Source: Thermococcus profundus
GTDB taxonomy: Archaea; Methanobacteriota_B; Thermococci; Thermococcales; Thermococcaceae
Assembly (NCBI RefSeq): GCF_002214585.1
Contig: NZ_CP014862.1
Span: forward strand, 434,001 to 498,000
DNA length: 64,000 nt
Direction of reading: 5' to 3'
The stretch's first letter is position 1. Every line of letters starts with the position of its first letter. This document shows, piece after piece, positions 1 to 10,150 of this stretch. The notes below the pieces were generated by a model. That model saw only the letters and a program-made list of their open reading frames with translations. It had not been told where the DNA came from and did no database searches. Made by a program: the position numbers and the translations under genes.

Positions 1-1068
1 GCACGTCCTCACGAAGCGCGCTATCTTGTCGGAGCTGTCTATGTCGAGGACTCCTGCGAAGTGGATCGGGTTGTTTGCCACTATTCCAACCGTCTGGCCG
101 TTCATCCTTCCGAAGCCGACAACAGCGTTCGGTGCGAAATATGGGAGTATCTCAAGGAAGTCCGGGTTGCCGTTTTCGTCCCTGTCGACTATCTCGTAGA
201 TGACCTGCCTCACGTCGTAGCCCTTGTTCGGGTCGTCCGGGACGATGCTGTAGAGGTTCTCGGTCTTCCTGAATGGTAAATCGTTCGTCTTAACCCTCGG
301 CGGCTTCTCCATATTGTTTGACGGCAGATAACCAACGAGGCGCCTTATCAACGCGAGAACTTCCTCGTCGCTCTTGCCTATGAGGTGGGCCTGTCCGCTC
401 TTCTGGGCGTGAACCATCGCACCTCCGAGCTGTATCGGTGTAACCTCGACTCCAGTGACCGCCTTGACGACCTGCGGGCCGGTGATGAACATGAAGCTCG
501 CCGGGTTGTCGACCATCAGGATGAAGTCACCGATGGCAGGGCTGTAAACTGCACCGCCGGCACAGGGACCCATAATCGCTGTGATCTGCGGAACCACGCC
601 GCTGAGAAGCGTGTTCATCTTGAAGATGTCGCCGTATCCCTTGAGCGAGTCGACGCCCTCCTGAATTCTCGCTCCACCGGAGTCGTTGAGGCCTATAACC
701 GGGGCACCGGCTTCTAGGGCCAGCTCCATTATGCGTTTTATCTTCGCTGCATGCATCTCTCCGAGCGAACCGCCCATGACGGTGAAGTCCTGGGCGTAGA
801 CGAAGACGAGCCTTCCGTCGATGGTTCCGTAGCCGGTGATGACTCCATCGGCCGGAAGCTCCTTCTTGTCGAGGCCGAACTCGGTACCGCGGTGCTTCAC
901 GAACATGCCTATCTCAACGAAGCTTCCGGGGTCGAGGAGCTTTTCGATCCTCTCCCTGGCGGTGAGCTTTCCCTTGGCATGCTGCTTTTCAACGGCCTTT
1001 TCGCCGCCCATTTCCATGATCTTCTTCTTCCTCTCATACAGTTCGCTAACCTTTTCCTCCATGCCCAT
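1..1068 (-). CDS. mmdA: Methylmalonyl-CoA decarboxylase alpha / acyl-CoA carboxyltransferase (partial)
   Basis: This gene runs off the left edge; about 356 N-terminal residues are visible out of roughly 520 usual for the family. It is the crotonase-fold carboxyltransferase subunit of a biotin-dependent decarboxylase/carboxylase, which moves a carboxyl group between methylmalonyl-CoA (or another acyl-CoA) and biotin. Visible family motifs are GGSLGEMHAAKI, LNDSGGARIQEGVDSL and the oxyanion-hole stretch GPCAGGAVYSP. The start at 1068 follows GGGGGAG with five bases spacing; a second ATG lies six bases further in. In Thermococcales the partner biotin and membrane subunits are usually encoded next to it, here outside the window. 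The identity is secure at family level; the exact substrate is inferred. Confidence 0.9.
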   Translation of the reverse strand, partial: MGMEEKVSELYERKKKIMEMGGEKAVEKQHAKGKLTARERIEKLLDPGSFVEIGMFVKHRGTEFGLDKKELPADGVITGYGTIDGRLVFVYAQDFTVMGGSLGEMHAAKIKRIMELALEAGAPVIGLNDSGGARIQEGVDSLKGYGDIFKMNTLLSGVVPQITAIMGPCAGGAVYSPAIGDFILMVDNPASFMFITGPQVVKAVTGVEVTPIQLGGAMVHAQKSGQAHLIGKSDEEVLALIRRLVGYLPSNNMEKPPRVKTNDLPFRKTENLYSIVPDDPNKGYDVRQVIYEIVDRDENGNPDFLEILPYFAPNAVVGFGRMNGQTVGIVANNPIHFAGVLDIDSSDKIARFVRTC

Positions 1069-1199
1069 GAGAACTCCCCCTGGGATTAACTGGGCCCTTG
1101 TAGTTTGTAAAGTTTAAAAGGGTTTTCAAGGAAATTCGGGCGGTCTAAAATTGGATATTTTGTCCAACTAGTTCATGAGGAAATTGAAAAAGAATGAAA

Positions 1200-1631
1200 T
1201 CACAGGTGCGCTATTGGGGTCTCGGCTCCACAGGCCTCGCACTTGAGGAAGTGGAAGCGGTCCTTCTTGATGATCTTTGTGTCCGGGCTTCCACAGACCG
1301 GACAGATAACGAACTCCTTGAGGTACTTCTTGAGCTTGTTCCCTATGAGGTACGGTGTAAAGCGGCCCTGGAGTATGGCCCTCCTTCCCTCTATCGTTCC
1401 CGCCGTGGCAACCTCCCTGAGGATGAACTTGAGGAGGTGGTTGGGGTCTCGGTTCATGGCTTCTGCTATGTCCACGAAGTTCTCGATGATCGTCCTGTTG
1501 CCGGCTATCGTGACCTGGGCGGCGGGAACTTCAAAACGTGAGCGGTGGTGCTTCACGTTCTCGGGAAGCTCCTCGTAAGCCTTATCCAAAAGGCCCTCGA
1601 AATCGTAAAAGTCGACCTTTTTCTCGCTCAT
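1200..1631 (-). CDS. eif2b: Translation initiation factor 2 subunit beta (aIF2-beta)
   Basis: This is the beta subunit of the heterotrimeric aIF2, which carries initiator Met-tRNA to the small ribosomal subunit. The 143-residue protein has the family layout: an N-terminal helix, the central alpha-beta domain (about 35-95) and a C-terminal zinc ribbon with CPVC near 110 and CEAC near 128. An ATG six codons upstream (1649) is possible, but the GGAGGTGA at about 1637-1645 would then be inside the coding region, so the start at 1631 is preferred. It lies 69 bases downstream of the previous divergent gene region and just downstream of the MCM gene on the same strand. Confidence 0.95.
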   Translation of the reverse strand: MSEKKVDFYDFEGLLDKAYEELPENVKHHRSRFEVPAAQVTIAGNRTIIENFVDIAEAMNRDPNHLLKFILREVATAGTIEGRRAILQGRFTPYLIGNKLKKYLKEFVICPVCGSPDTKIIKKDRFHFLKCEACGAETPIAHL

Positions 1632-1700
1632 CCCTCTCACCTCCATCATAGCTGGACAGGGCGGTTTATAACCTTGTTGCTTAAAATGTGGGGGATGAAC

Positions 1701-4700
1701 TCAGAGGGTCTTGTAAAAGCCTGCCCTCGGCTCGTATATCCTCGCGTCCCTCTTGAGGTCGTTCAGGAGCTTTTTGATGTCGTTCTCGGTTCCGAGTCCC
1801 GCCTGTTTGGCCGCTTCTATCACACTGTCCTCCGGCGCACCGAACTCCCCTTCGCTCTCAAGGGCGTTTATTATGTCTATGAGCTTCTCTATCTTGTTGA
1901 GCTTTCTCGTGCTCTTCCCTACCTCAAGTATCGCGGCGTCCAGTGATCCCTCCTCGTCAACGGCTATCGTCCTCAGCATGTCCTCCACGATCCTTATGGC
2001 AGCTCTCGCGTCCTCCCTTGTGACCGTCTCGCTCAGCCGCATCCTTGCGTGGGCCTCGCTCAGGCGGATCAGTGCCTCAAGCTGTCTGGCAGTTATCGGA
2101 ATTGGCTGGAGCTCTCCTTCGTTCTCCCCGCTCCTCTTGAAGCCCCTCCTCATCCTCACGTAGTAATTCTTTATCTCCTCCATGGCTTCCCTGCTCAGAA
2201 CTGGGTGGACGTTCTTCCTGGCGTAGGCTATGTACTTCTTGAGAAGGTCGTAGGGTATCTTTGGCGTCACCACCTCGGCCTCTCCCCTTCTGACCCTGAG
2301 TATGTGCTCCGCTATGTCCGCGTCCACCTTCTCGTCCGGCTCATCCAAGAGGAGGAATATGAGGTCGAAACGGCTCAGCAGGGTCGGTGGGAGGTCGAGC
2401 TGTTCCGGAAGGGACTTCATCCTGTTAAACCTTCCGAACTTCGGGTTGGCGGCGGCTATGACTGTCGTCCTTGAATTTAAGGTCGCGGTAATGCCCGCCT
2501 TGGAGATGCTGATGGTGTTGTGGAGGACTAATCCATGGGAGACGAAGAGGTGATGCGGCTCGACTGTTACGTCGTAGACCCACTCCCAGCGGTCGTTTTG
2601 AACTTCTTCAGCGCGCTTTACCTTCAGGAAGTTAACGTTTGCGTTCCACCATTCCAGGAACTTGTTGAGTTCCCCCATGGCTAGTGATATCCTCTCCTCA
2701 ACCGCGCTCCGTATTGTTTTCAGGGCCCAGGGATCACTGGCTCCCGCGAGCTTTTTGAGTCTTCCGTGGGTTACCCCGTACTTCTGATAGAGCCAGGCCT
2801 TTGGCAGCAGGTCGAGGGCTTTCACAGGTTCGTCTCTGGATAGTTTTTCGAGCTCTCTCATCCTCTCCGTAACTCTCCGGAGATAGCCCTCGATGAGGCT
2901 TTCCTTCACGAGTTTTTGGTTGAAGTACACCCTCTCCTTTTGGGTCTGGGTTACGCCGAGTATTCTGCCTGCCCTGGTTAGGGGTTTTACCAGTTCCTTT
3001 GGCAGTGCCCTCTCGGATTTTTCAACGATGAACCTTGTGCTGGTTTTTTTGATCTTTGAAACTGTCCCCTGGGAGTAGAGGTGATCCTGGTAGTCTTCGG
3101 CCGCTCTTTGATCTTTGTAGTACTCTTTGAATTCCCCATCAACCTGAACCGGGTACCTCAGAACGCCGAGTGCTATGTCCCCAGGTACGATCCTCTCGGC
3201 GGGTACTTCCTTGATCCTCCCGTCCTCCCAGACCATAATCGGGTGCTCCGGCGTTACGACTATTTCTCTCCCGTTGGAGAAACGGAGCTTTATGAACTTT
3301 TCCGGAGCCTTATGCCGGCTCACGCGGTCTGCTTTTACCCTGACTATCTCCCTCTTCTCCAGATCGTAAGCTAGAAGCTCGATGTCATCAACCGGCAGTA
3401 TCTCTGTGTCCTTGCCGAGGATTATCTTATCGCGGTTCTTCTCGATGAGCTCATCAACGAGTTCGCCTATCTTCACCTTCCTGCCATCGGCCAGGAGGAG
3501 CTCGAAGTCGTGGTGGTAGCTCTGCTGTTCGAGGGCTTCGTGTATCGCGCTTCTGTCCCTGTCGCTCATCTTGTCGAACTCGTCAATGCAGTTGTGGACG
3601 ATTATTCCTTCAGCTATGAAGTTGTGGTCGCCCGGGACGTAAAGGTCGTATACGTAGCCCTCATATGGCACGCGCTCAATTGAGATTATCTCATCCAAGA
3701 AGTAGTCCCTAGTCGCTAGAACCTTGAGCCTTACTAAGGTTTCTGAAGGAATTAGGTGTCCGATTCTATCAATTATCTTTCTTATCTGTATCCTGCTGGG
3801 AGCGTATTTTCCGTGAGCGTAGGCGTAGATAGTACTCCACAGACCGGCTTTCTGGAGCGCGGTGGAGGGGACGGAGTCGAGGATCTCCTTTGCAAGTTTT
3901 TCCATAGGCTTGAGAGGTATCTTGTCGCTGTAGGATGAAACAAGGTGTTTCTTCTCGGGAAGTTCCTTAATTTTGACACTGTAGTCTCTAACCGCGTTGA
4001 GGAGGTTTTCTACGTCTTCTCTGCTGGTTACTCGTATCCTATTTACACCTTTGCCGGGAATCACTCTAGCATAAACGTCGAATCTGCGCAGGAGCATCGC
4101 GAAAGCCCTGTCTTTCTCCATCTCATTGGAGAGAAGGAACTCGATGTGCACGACTCTACCTTTCTTACCCTTCTTGACTGATACGCATCCGTCTGAGTCG
4201 AGTGCACCGGCTATGAACGCTTTGAGCGCTTCATCGTCCAGTGAGAACGCGTTCTTGAGGTTCTCTCCAGTTAAGTACTCGTAGATGAAGGCCAGCAGTG
4301 GAGAACTTATGTGGAACGTTATGGACTCACTCTCCACCTTGTTTCCTGCTACCTCGCTTTTAGTTCTCCTCTTGTATTCTCTAAGTTCGCCGTTGTAGAA
4401 CGCTCTAAATGCTTTTCTGATTCTCTCAATCTGCTCCTGATGAACCTTTGACTGGACGATCCTCACGTGGACTTTTGAACCCTGCTTTGATATCCATCCA
4501 TCGCCGTAGAGGAAGCCAATAAAGTACGCTAGCTCAGGTGTTATATATGCAACTTTGAGCCGTTCCCTGCGGTAGTTTGGCCCGTAAGTAAGCGGGCGCT
4601 CTCTCCATGCTCCATAAACGCCGAGGTCTTTTAGAATCTGTCTGAATTTTCCGACTGTTATTGAACTTTTACCTGAGAGGAAATCCCTTGAAACGTTGTA

Positions 4701-6359
4701 TCTTCTGTTGAACTCGGCGAGACTGCTGTAGTGTTTGAGTATCTCCCTCTTCAGCTCCTCTTTTTCTTCCCTTGTAAGCTTTACTTTCCAACTTTCGGGC
4801 AGTATGTCAAGTATGTAAACCTTGGAGGTGTTGTTCGGTAGCTTTAGAGGTGATATTACCTTGTCCCCAACTCTGAATCTCTCCGCTTCCTTCCACTCTA
4901 GAGTGTTCCCGTCTATGAGCAGGTGATCAGGGGTTAGGGTTATCTCGTTGCCTGAGCGTAGCTTTAGGTGGATTAGATCTCCCTTCCACGACTTCCTGCG
5001 GATTATCGTCGCGGTGCTTTTTCTTGTCTTCAGGGTGGAGAGGTCAAGAGAGGCTACTTCCATGTCCTTCTCCTGTATGTCCACGATTTCGTTGCCTGAG
5101 CGCGCTTTATACGACTTCTGAAGCTCGAACAAGTCCTCTATGCGCTGGTATTTCCCATCGACGAGGACGCGGGAGTCTGGGTGTAGGCAGGCAAACCCAC
5201 CATCGGCTAAGACCAAAACACCGGCTTCCAGCACCCAGGAGCCCGTGAACTCGTCGCGGACGGCGGCCGCTGTGAGGCCGGCTGCGGAACTGCTCTTCCC
5301 ACTCGTATAAATCGCCCTCGGCGCCAGATTGGCCACATAGCGGAGAATTTGACTCTTAGCTACTCCCGGATCTCCAACCAAAAGTACATGGCTCTCTCCC
5401 CTCAGCTTCGTTCCGTCCGGCAGGGTTCTCTGGACTCCACCGAAGAGCGCCAGAGCGATGCCCTTCTTCACCGTCTTATGGCCCCATATTGCCGGCGCTA
5501 TCGAATCCACTATCGCATCCACTATGTCCTTCCTTTTAGCGAGTTCTCTTATCTTCTGCTCGTCCTCTGGGGAGATCTCCAGCTCCTCTATCTCCTTGCT
5601 GAGCTGTTCTATGTGGTTGACCTCGAGAACCTTCTTGAAGATCGGCCTCTTGTCCTTCTGCTCCAGGATTACTCTGAGGATTCCTGTGACGAGGACGCGG
5701 TCGCCTGGAAGGGCGGTGTCAACGAGGTCGTCTAAGAGTATTGCATCGATGAAGCGTGGCATCTGGCCGCCTTTGAGGCTCTCGGGCCTGTCTTGCAACC
5801 TAAAGCTTTGGAAGTTGATGAAGCGGCTCTTCTCGACGTCTAGATCGACGTTCCTGCTTCCGCAGGCGTCGCACTTCGCCGGCTTGATGAGGTTCTCGTA
5901 CGGCCTCTGGAGGCGTACCATCTCGTTCCCGCAGTCCTTACAGACGAAGACGGCTTTCTGCACGAAGGGCTTGACCTCGCTCACGCGGGTGATTATGCCC
6001 TCCACCTGGATGAGCCTGTTTATGTGCTCGCTCCCGAGCTCCTTGACGAGGAGCGTGTGCGGGAGGTTGAAGAAGCGGGCGTGAACTTTGAGCTCGCCTG
6101 TGTACATCAGTTCCTCGCGCAGGACTATCTGGATTGCATCTTCCCCTGCCGCCAGGACTTCCTCCGGGCTGTTGAGGAGTTCCTCCGCCAGTTCGGGATC
6201 GAAGGAATTCAGGTGAGTCCAGTCAATTGTGAGAGAGCGCTTTGGGGTTACCGTGAGGAGATCCTTGAGCTTGCCTATGTAGACGGAGTTGCCCTCGTCG
6301 TCTTTGTACTCCCTCAGAAAGCTTGTGAAGCGTGATATCATCTCCTCCCTTTCCATCAT
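1701..6359 (-). CDS. mcm: Replicative DNA helicase MCM precursor with two inteins
   Basis: This is the hexameric helicase of the archaeal replisome. The 1552-residue precursor contains a 684-residue host protein: residues 1-390, 924-946 and 1282-1552. The N-terminal domain has a zinc motif (CKDC near 140, CDAC near 162). The AAA+ core has Walker A GDPGVAKS near 326-333, Walker B CIDEFDKM beginning at 924, and the arginine-finger segment LLSRFD. The C-terminus is a winged helix. Two inteins interrupt the core at GGFA/CIDE and ALEQQ/TISI. The start overlaps the gins23 stop (ATGA); the second ATG at 6356 fits GGTGA with better spacing and is an alternative. Coupling to gins23 fits their joint action in the CMG-like helicase. 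Confidence 0.97.
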   Translation of the reverse strand: MMEREEMISRFTSFLREYKDDEGNSVYIGKLKDLLTVTPKRSLTIDWTHLNSFDPELAEELLNSPEEVLAAGEDAIQIVLREELMYTGELKVHARFFNLPHTLLVKELGSEHINRLIQVEGIITRVSEVKPFVQKAVFVCKDCGNEMVRLQRPYENLIKPAKCDACGSRNVDLDVEKSRFINFQSFRLQDRPESLKGGQMPRFIDAILLDDLVDTALPGDRVLVTGILRVILEQKDKRPIFKKVLEVNHIEQLSKEIEELEISPEDEQKIRELAKRKDIVDAIVDSIAPAIWGHKTVKKGIALALFGGVQRTLPDGTKLRGESHVLLVGDPGVAKSQILRYVANLAPRAIYTSGKSSSAAGLTAAAVRDEFTGSWVLEAGVLVLADGGFACLHPDSRVLVDGKYQRIEDLFELQKSYKARSGNEIVDIQEKDMEVASLDLSTLKTRKSTATIIRRKSWKGDLIHLKLRSGNEITLTPDHLLIDGNTLEWKEAERFRVGDKVISPLKLPNNTSKVYILDILPESWKVKLTREEKEELKREILKHYSSLAEFNRRYNVSRDFLSGKSSITVGKFRQILKDLGVYGAWRERPLTYGPNYRRERLKVAYITPELAYFIGFLYGDGWISKQGSKVHVRIVQSKVHQEQIERIRKAFRAFYNGELREYKRRTKSEVAGNKVESESITFHISSPLLAFIYEYLTGENLKNAFSLDDEALKAFIAGALDSDGCVSVKKGKKGRVVHIEFLLSNEMEKDRAFAMLLRRFDVYARVIPGKGVNRIRVTSREDVENLLNAVRDYSVKIKELPEKKHLVSSYSDKIPLKPMEKLAKEILDSVPSTALQKAGLWSTIYAYAHGKYAPSRIQIRKIIDRIGHLIPSETLVRLKVLATRDYFLDEIISIERVPYEGYVYDLYVPGDHNFIAEGIIVHNCIDEFDKMSDRDRSAIHEALEQQSYHHDFELLLADGRKVKIGELVDELIEKNRDKIILGKDTEILPVDDIELLAYDLEKREIVRVKADRVSRHKAPEKFIKLRFSNGREIVVTPEHPIMVWEDGRIKEVPAERIVPGDIALGVLRYPVQVDGEFKEYYKDQRAAEDYQDHLYSQGTVSKIKKTSTRFIVEKSERALPKELVKPLTRAGRILGVTQTQKERVYFNQKLVKESLIEGYLRRVTERMRELEKLSRDEPVKALDLLPKAWLYQKYGVTHGRLKKLAGASDPWALKTIRSAVEERISLAMGELNKFLEWWNANVNFLKVKRAEEVQNDRWEWVYDVTVEPHHLFVSHGLVLHNTISISKAGITATLNSRTTVIAAANPKFGRFNRMKSLPEQLDLPPTLLSRFDLIFLLLDEPDEKVDADIAEHILRVRRGEAEVVTPKIPYDLLKKYIAYARKNVHPVLSREAMEEIKNYYVRMRRGFKRSGENEGELQPIPITARQLEALIRLSEAHARMRLSETVTREDARAAIRIVEDMLRTIAVDEEGSLDAAILEVGKSTRKLNKIEKLIDIINALESEGEFGAPEDSVIEAAKQAGLGTENDIKKLLNDLKRDARIYEPRAGFYKTL
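2517..3521 (-). mobile_element. MCM intein 2, Ser1/Thr+1 type, no visible LAGLIDADG motif
   Basis: Residues 947-1281 of the precursor (335 residues) form a second intein inserted between ALEQQ and TISIS. It starts with Ser rather than Cys and is followed by Thr +1, so splicing would use only oxygen nucleophiles. Block B contains TPEH and the C-terminal block reads HHLFVSHGLVLHN. Between the splicing halves is an insert of about 190 residues without a recognisable dodecapeptide pair; it contains helical, charged segments and a possible helix-turn-helix (YGVTHGRLKKL). It may be a decayed or unfamiliar endonuclease. Confidence 0.92.
3591..5189 (-). mobile_element. MCM intein 1 with LAGLIDADG endonuclease
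   Basis: Residues 391-923 of the MCM precursor (533 residues) form an intein. It starts with Cys (CLHPDSRVLVDG), has the splicing block B motif with TPDH, and ends with HN before a Cys +1 of the host. The middle carries two dodecapeptide motifs of a LAGLIDADG homing endonuclease: FIGFLYGDGW near residue 609 and FIAGALDSDG near 715. Both acidic residues are present, so the endonuclease looks potentially active. The insertion point is immediately before the Walker B motif. Boundaries follow from the intact host sequence on both sides. Confidence 0.95.
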
Positions 6360-6850
6360 CCCTCACCGAGCCAGTCGTTTCTGATTTTGGACAGCTCTAT
6401 GTAGATCCTCCTCTCCTCAGGGGAGAGCCGGCCGAGGACTTCAAGGCTGTTGGGCCTCAGCCTCACGGTTTCCAGTATCTTCTTGAAGCGGAGCTCCTTT
6501 AGGTAGCGGAACTTCTTCTTAAGGTTGGCCAGCTTAGTCATCTTGACGCTGAGGACGTCTATGCTGTCGCCGGGATTCCTTCTCACGTAGTTCTCAAGAT
6601 AGTAGATGTAGAACTCGGCCCTCTCGTAGAGCCCCGCCGGGAGCGGAACCAAGGGCTCGCTCTCCCGCTCCTCCGCTATGACTTTGTCTATCTCGCCGAT
6701 TATTTTATCGGTCTCGTCCACAACCTCACCGATACCGCTCTCCCAGAGAACCTTAGCCTTCCAATCCTCTACCAGGGCTATATCGCCGGCGTTCCAGTCC
6801 CCGTAGGGCTGGAGGATCTTGATCGGTATCAGGGCCCTCCCCGTGAACAT
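6356..6850 (-). CDS. gins23: GINS complex subunit Gins23
   Basis: GINS joins MCM and the Cdc45/GAN protein in the archaeal replicative helicase. This 164-residue protein starts with a short beta-rich segment (FTGRALIPIKILQPYG) and continues with a long helical domain, the B-A domain order of Gins23 rather than the A-B order of Gins51. The start at 6850 follows GGTGG; 25 further upstream codons are open but lack a ribosome binding site. Its stop overlaps the MCM start, so the two are almost certainly translated from one mRNA. Placement of gins23 next to mcm matches what is known for Pyrococcus. Confidence 0.88.
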   Translation of the reverse strand: MFTGRALIPIKILQPYGDWNAGDIALVEDWKAKVLWESGIGEVVDETDKIIGEIDKVIAEERESEPLVPLPAGLYERAEFYIYYLENYVRRNPGDSIDVLSVKMTKLANLKKKFRYLKELRFKKILETVRLRPNSLEVLGRLSPEERRIYIELSKIRNDWLGEG

Positions 6851-6988
6851 CCCACCACCTTTTAGCCCGTACCCCCAACGGCTAATAAACCTTCCCGCCG
6901 CTGCGATGATCTTCTCTGTACACATGTCCTCCGAGGTTCACGATAACCCTATAAACCTCCCTTCCCAACCCCGTTTAGGTGAGAGGTA

Positions 6989-7501
6989 ATGCTGATAGGG
7001 ATAATGAGCGATACCCACGACAACCTCCCGGCGATAAGGAAAGCCGTCGAGTTCTTCAACTCGAAAAGAGTCGATCTGGTTATACACGCGGGGGACTTCG
7101 TGGCTCCGTTTGTTGCGAACGAACTCAGGAACCTCAACGCTCCCCTAAAGGGCGTCTTCGGAAACAACGACGGTGAGAGGAAGGGTCTATACGAGGCCCT
7201 TGGGATATACGACGAGCTGATAGAGCTCGAGGCCGACGGGATGAAAATAGCGGTAACCCACGGTACGAACGAGGTTCTCGTCAGGGCCCTTGCCCACAGC
7301 AGGCTCTACGATGTTGTCGTTGTCGGCCACACCCATCACTACGAGATCCGTGAGGTGGGGAGGACCATCCTCATAAATCCAGGGGAAGTCTGCGGCTACG
7401 TTACCGGTGTCAAAAGCGTTGCCCTGCTCGACACCAGGAGGAGAGAGGCCCAGATAATCAGCCTTGATACTGGCGAGCTTTTAGGCGCTATGAGCCTCTG
7501 A
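6989..7501 (+). CDS. Metallophosphoesterase, YfcE/MJ0936 type
   Basis: This is a 170-residue calcineurin-like phosphoesterase. The metal-binding motifs are all visible: SDTHDN (residues 7-12), HAGDF (about 34-38), GNND (about 58-61), a conserved THG (about 88-90) and GHTHH (about 112-116). Single-domain relatives hydrolyse phosphodiesters with two metal ions; the natural substrate is not established. It is divergent from gins23, with 138 bases between the two starts; a TATA-like CCTATAAA lies about 35 bases before the start and GAGGT about four bases before the ATG. Confidence 0.88.
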   Translation: MLIGIMSDTHDNLPAIRKAVEFFNSKRVDLVIHAGDFVAPFVANELRNLNAPLKGVFGNNDGERKGLYEALGIYDELIELEADGMKIAVTHGTNEVLVRALAHSRLYDVVVVGHTHHYEIREVGRTILINPGEVCGYVTGVKSVALLDTRRREAQIISLDTGELLGAMSL

Positions 7502-7524
7502 TCCCATTATTTAGGGCGGTGCCC

Positions 7525-8370
7525 ATGGACGATATCCTCACCCCGAAGGAAAGGCACGACGCCGTTGTTCTGATAGGTGTTGACAGCAGGGAGAACGTGG
7601 AATTCGTCAAGATCTATGCCCTGGACGAGGAGCTGGCTAAGAGAACCCTTGAGGAGTTCTTCAACGCTAGGGGGCTTTTCCCCACTGACTATCGACTCGT
7701 GAGCAGGGGAGTTGAGGACGTTGGGGAGAGGAAGGCCATAACTACGAGGACCGAGTCTTCCCTGAGCTCCGCCCTGGCGAGGCTCGGTCTAAAGCTCCTC
7801 TCCAACGGGGTTCTCCACCTCGGGGATGCAAAAAACGTCTACCAGGTGACCCTCGTCAGTGAGTCCCTGTACGGGAGGATCATGGAGGAACGGGGTGATG
7901 AGCTTGGGCCGGAGAATCCTGAAGAAGAACTCTCCATTGAAGATGTCCTCTCCCTCGGTGTGGACGTCCTGGTGGAGAACCTCCGCGGAATTGAGCTCTC
8001 CGGACTCATACCCCCTGAGACCCTGCTCCTCCGGGAGCCCGATGCTAGGGAGCTGGCGGCGGCCCTGGAGGGGGAGAGGGACTACCAGATAGTCGTCGAA
8101 ACTAAGGATGCTGGAAAGTACTCCGGCTTCGATTTCCCGGTTACCCTAAGGCTTCCCCCGCTGACGGTTGAGGAGTTTTCCGCTGAGCTCTCAGCGAGGC
8201 TGGGCTTTCCGGTGGATCCCGAGTACTTCCGCGCTTATCCCCCTGAGAAGCTCAACCTGAGGAACGTTGAGGCTCTCGCTAAGCTGATAATGACCCTGAT
8301 CGAAAAGAAGGGTCTTTCTAGGGAAGAGGCCCTAAAGCTCGCGGTCAGGCTCAACCTCGGAGAGCTTTGA
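7525..8370 (+). CDS. Uncharacterised soluble protein
   Basis: No family is recognised for this 281-residue soluble protein. It is rich in Leu and Glu, has no signal peptide or membrane segment, and contains repeated acidic helices. The last 70 residues (after PLTVEEF) resemble the helical lid of AAA proteins in tone, but no Walker motifs are present. A GTG two codons upstream sits inside the GGCGGTG binding site, so ATG 7525 is preferred. It lies 23 bases after the phosphoesterase gene and probably shares its transcript. It overlaps the convergent gene at 8351 by 20 bases. Confidence 0.75.
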   Translation: MDDILTPKERHDAVVLIGVDSRENVEFVKIYALDEELAKRTLEEFFNARGLFPTDYRLVSRGVEDVGERKAITTRTESSLSSALARLGLKLLSNGVLHLGDAKNVYQVTLVSESLYGRIMEERGDELGPENPEEELSIEDVLSLGVDVLVENLRGIELSGLIPPETLLLREPDARELAAALEGERDYQIVVETKDAGKYSGFDFPVTLRLPPLTVEEFSAELSARLGFPVDPEYFRAYPPEKLNLRNVEALAKLIMTLIEKKGLSREEALKLAVRLNLGEL

Positions 8371-8917
8371 AGTACTCCACGACCGCTTTTCTGAACCCAC
8401 TGTTGTGCTTTCCGAGAACCGCGTTTACCCTCTCCTTGAGCTTTCTCTCCCTCGCGAGGTAGGATATCAGAAGGCACTCGTCGACGGTGAGGTTCTCCAA
8501 ACCTTCCGGCTCTTTTCCTGTCAAGAGTGCCTCGAAGTAAGGCTTTACCTTCTCCTTCCTTCTCTCGTACTCCAGCCAGTCTATACCAACTGTCTCTCTG
8601 CGCTTAATGAGTTCATGCCCCCTTTTGAAGTACTCCTCAACCAGCGGTCCGAGCTTTGAGGACAGGATTCTTTCAGCGAAATCGTTTATGCCCTGCAGGT
8701 CATCTGAGACCCTCTTTGCGTCCACGGGGTCGAGGCTCATATAGATTGCCTTGGCGGTGAGGTAGCACTTGGCGGCGAAGGGAACCTCCGGTAGGGTTAT
8801 CCGGCCATTTCTAACCTCCACGACATCCCCTTTCCCCTGGCTGAGGCCCTCCAGAACCATGCCCAGCGGATAGCTCAGGGATTTCACGCAGAACTCAAGC
8901 GGGTTCATCTTCATCAT
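8351..8917 (-). CDS. Uncharacterised helical protein
   Basis: This 188-residue protein (183-188 depending on which of three close ATG codons is used) is not recognised. It appears soluble and mostly helical, with a basic, charged C-terminus (KERVNAVLGKHNSGFRKA). No catalytic motif was found. No clear Shine-Dalgarno precedes the ATGs at 8917, 8914 or 8908. The gene is divergent from rtcA and convergent with the gene to its left, overlapping it by 20 bases at the 3' end. The codon pattern is like that of neighbouring genes, which supports a real gene. Confidence 0.72.
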   Translation of the reverse strand: MMKMNPLEFCVKSLSYPLGMVLEGLSQGKGDVVEVRNGRITLPEVPFAAKCYLTAKAIYMSLDPVDAKRVSDDLQGINDFAERILSSKLGPLVEEYFKRGHELIKRRETVGIDWLEYERRKEKVKPYFEALLTGKEPEGLENLTVDECLLISYLARERKLKERVNAVLGKHNSGFRKAVVEYFKALRG

Positions 8918-8964
8918 TGATGCCGTCGGGATTACCCTAGAAAAATCTTTCGTCAGGTTTTTGA

Positions 8965-10026
<1,062 letters not shown>

Positions 10027-10132
10027 TTTTCTTTTTCAATGGGTCCTTCCCTTCGAGGTCTGGGCGGACTATCTTTTATCCTCCTTGTAACGAAAATGTC
10101 TACCGATAACGATTTAAATCTTGATGCCATTT

Positions 10133-10145
10133 CCCCTAAAAGGGG
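10133..10145 (+). promoter_or_regulatory. Short palindrome CCCCT-AAA-AGGGG over the leader of the envelope operon
   Basis: A perfect five-base inverted repeat with a three-base loop ends six bases before the ATG at 10151. Its right arm is part of the only G-rich ribosome-binding candidate (AGGGGTTGG). A TATA-like GATTTAAAT at about 10110-10118 places the transcript start near 10140. The repeat could be a small operator or could mask the ribosome binding site. Function is inferred only. Confidence 0.3.
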
Positions 10146-10150
10146 TTGGA

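Noticed and set aside
1151-1167. TTGGATATTTTGTCCAA palindrome between aIF2-beta and mmdA
   Set aside because: Five paired bases with a mismatch in AT-rich DNA; position upstream of the mmdA TATA does not rise clearly above chance.
8870-8920. Possible C/D box guide RNA (ATGATGA at the start of the gene at 8917, CTGA downstream)
   Set aside because: No D' and C' boxes with correct spacing, and it lies in coding sequence.
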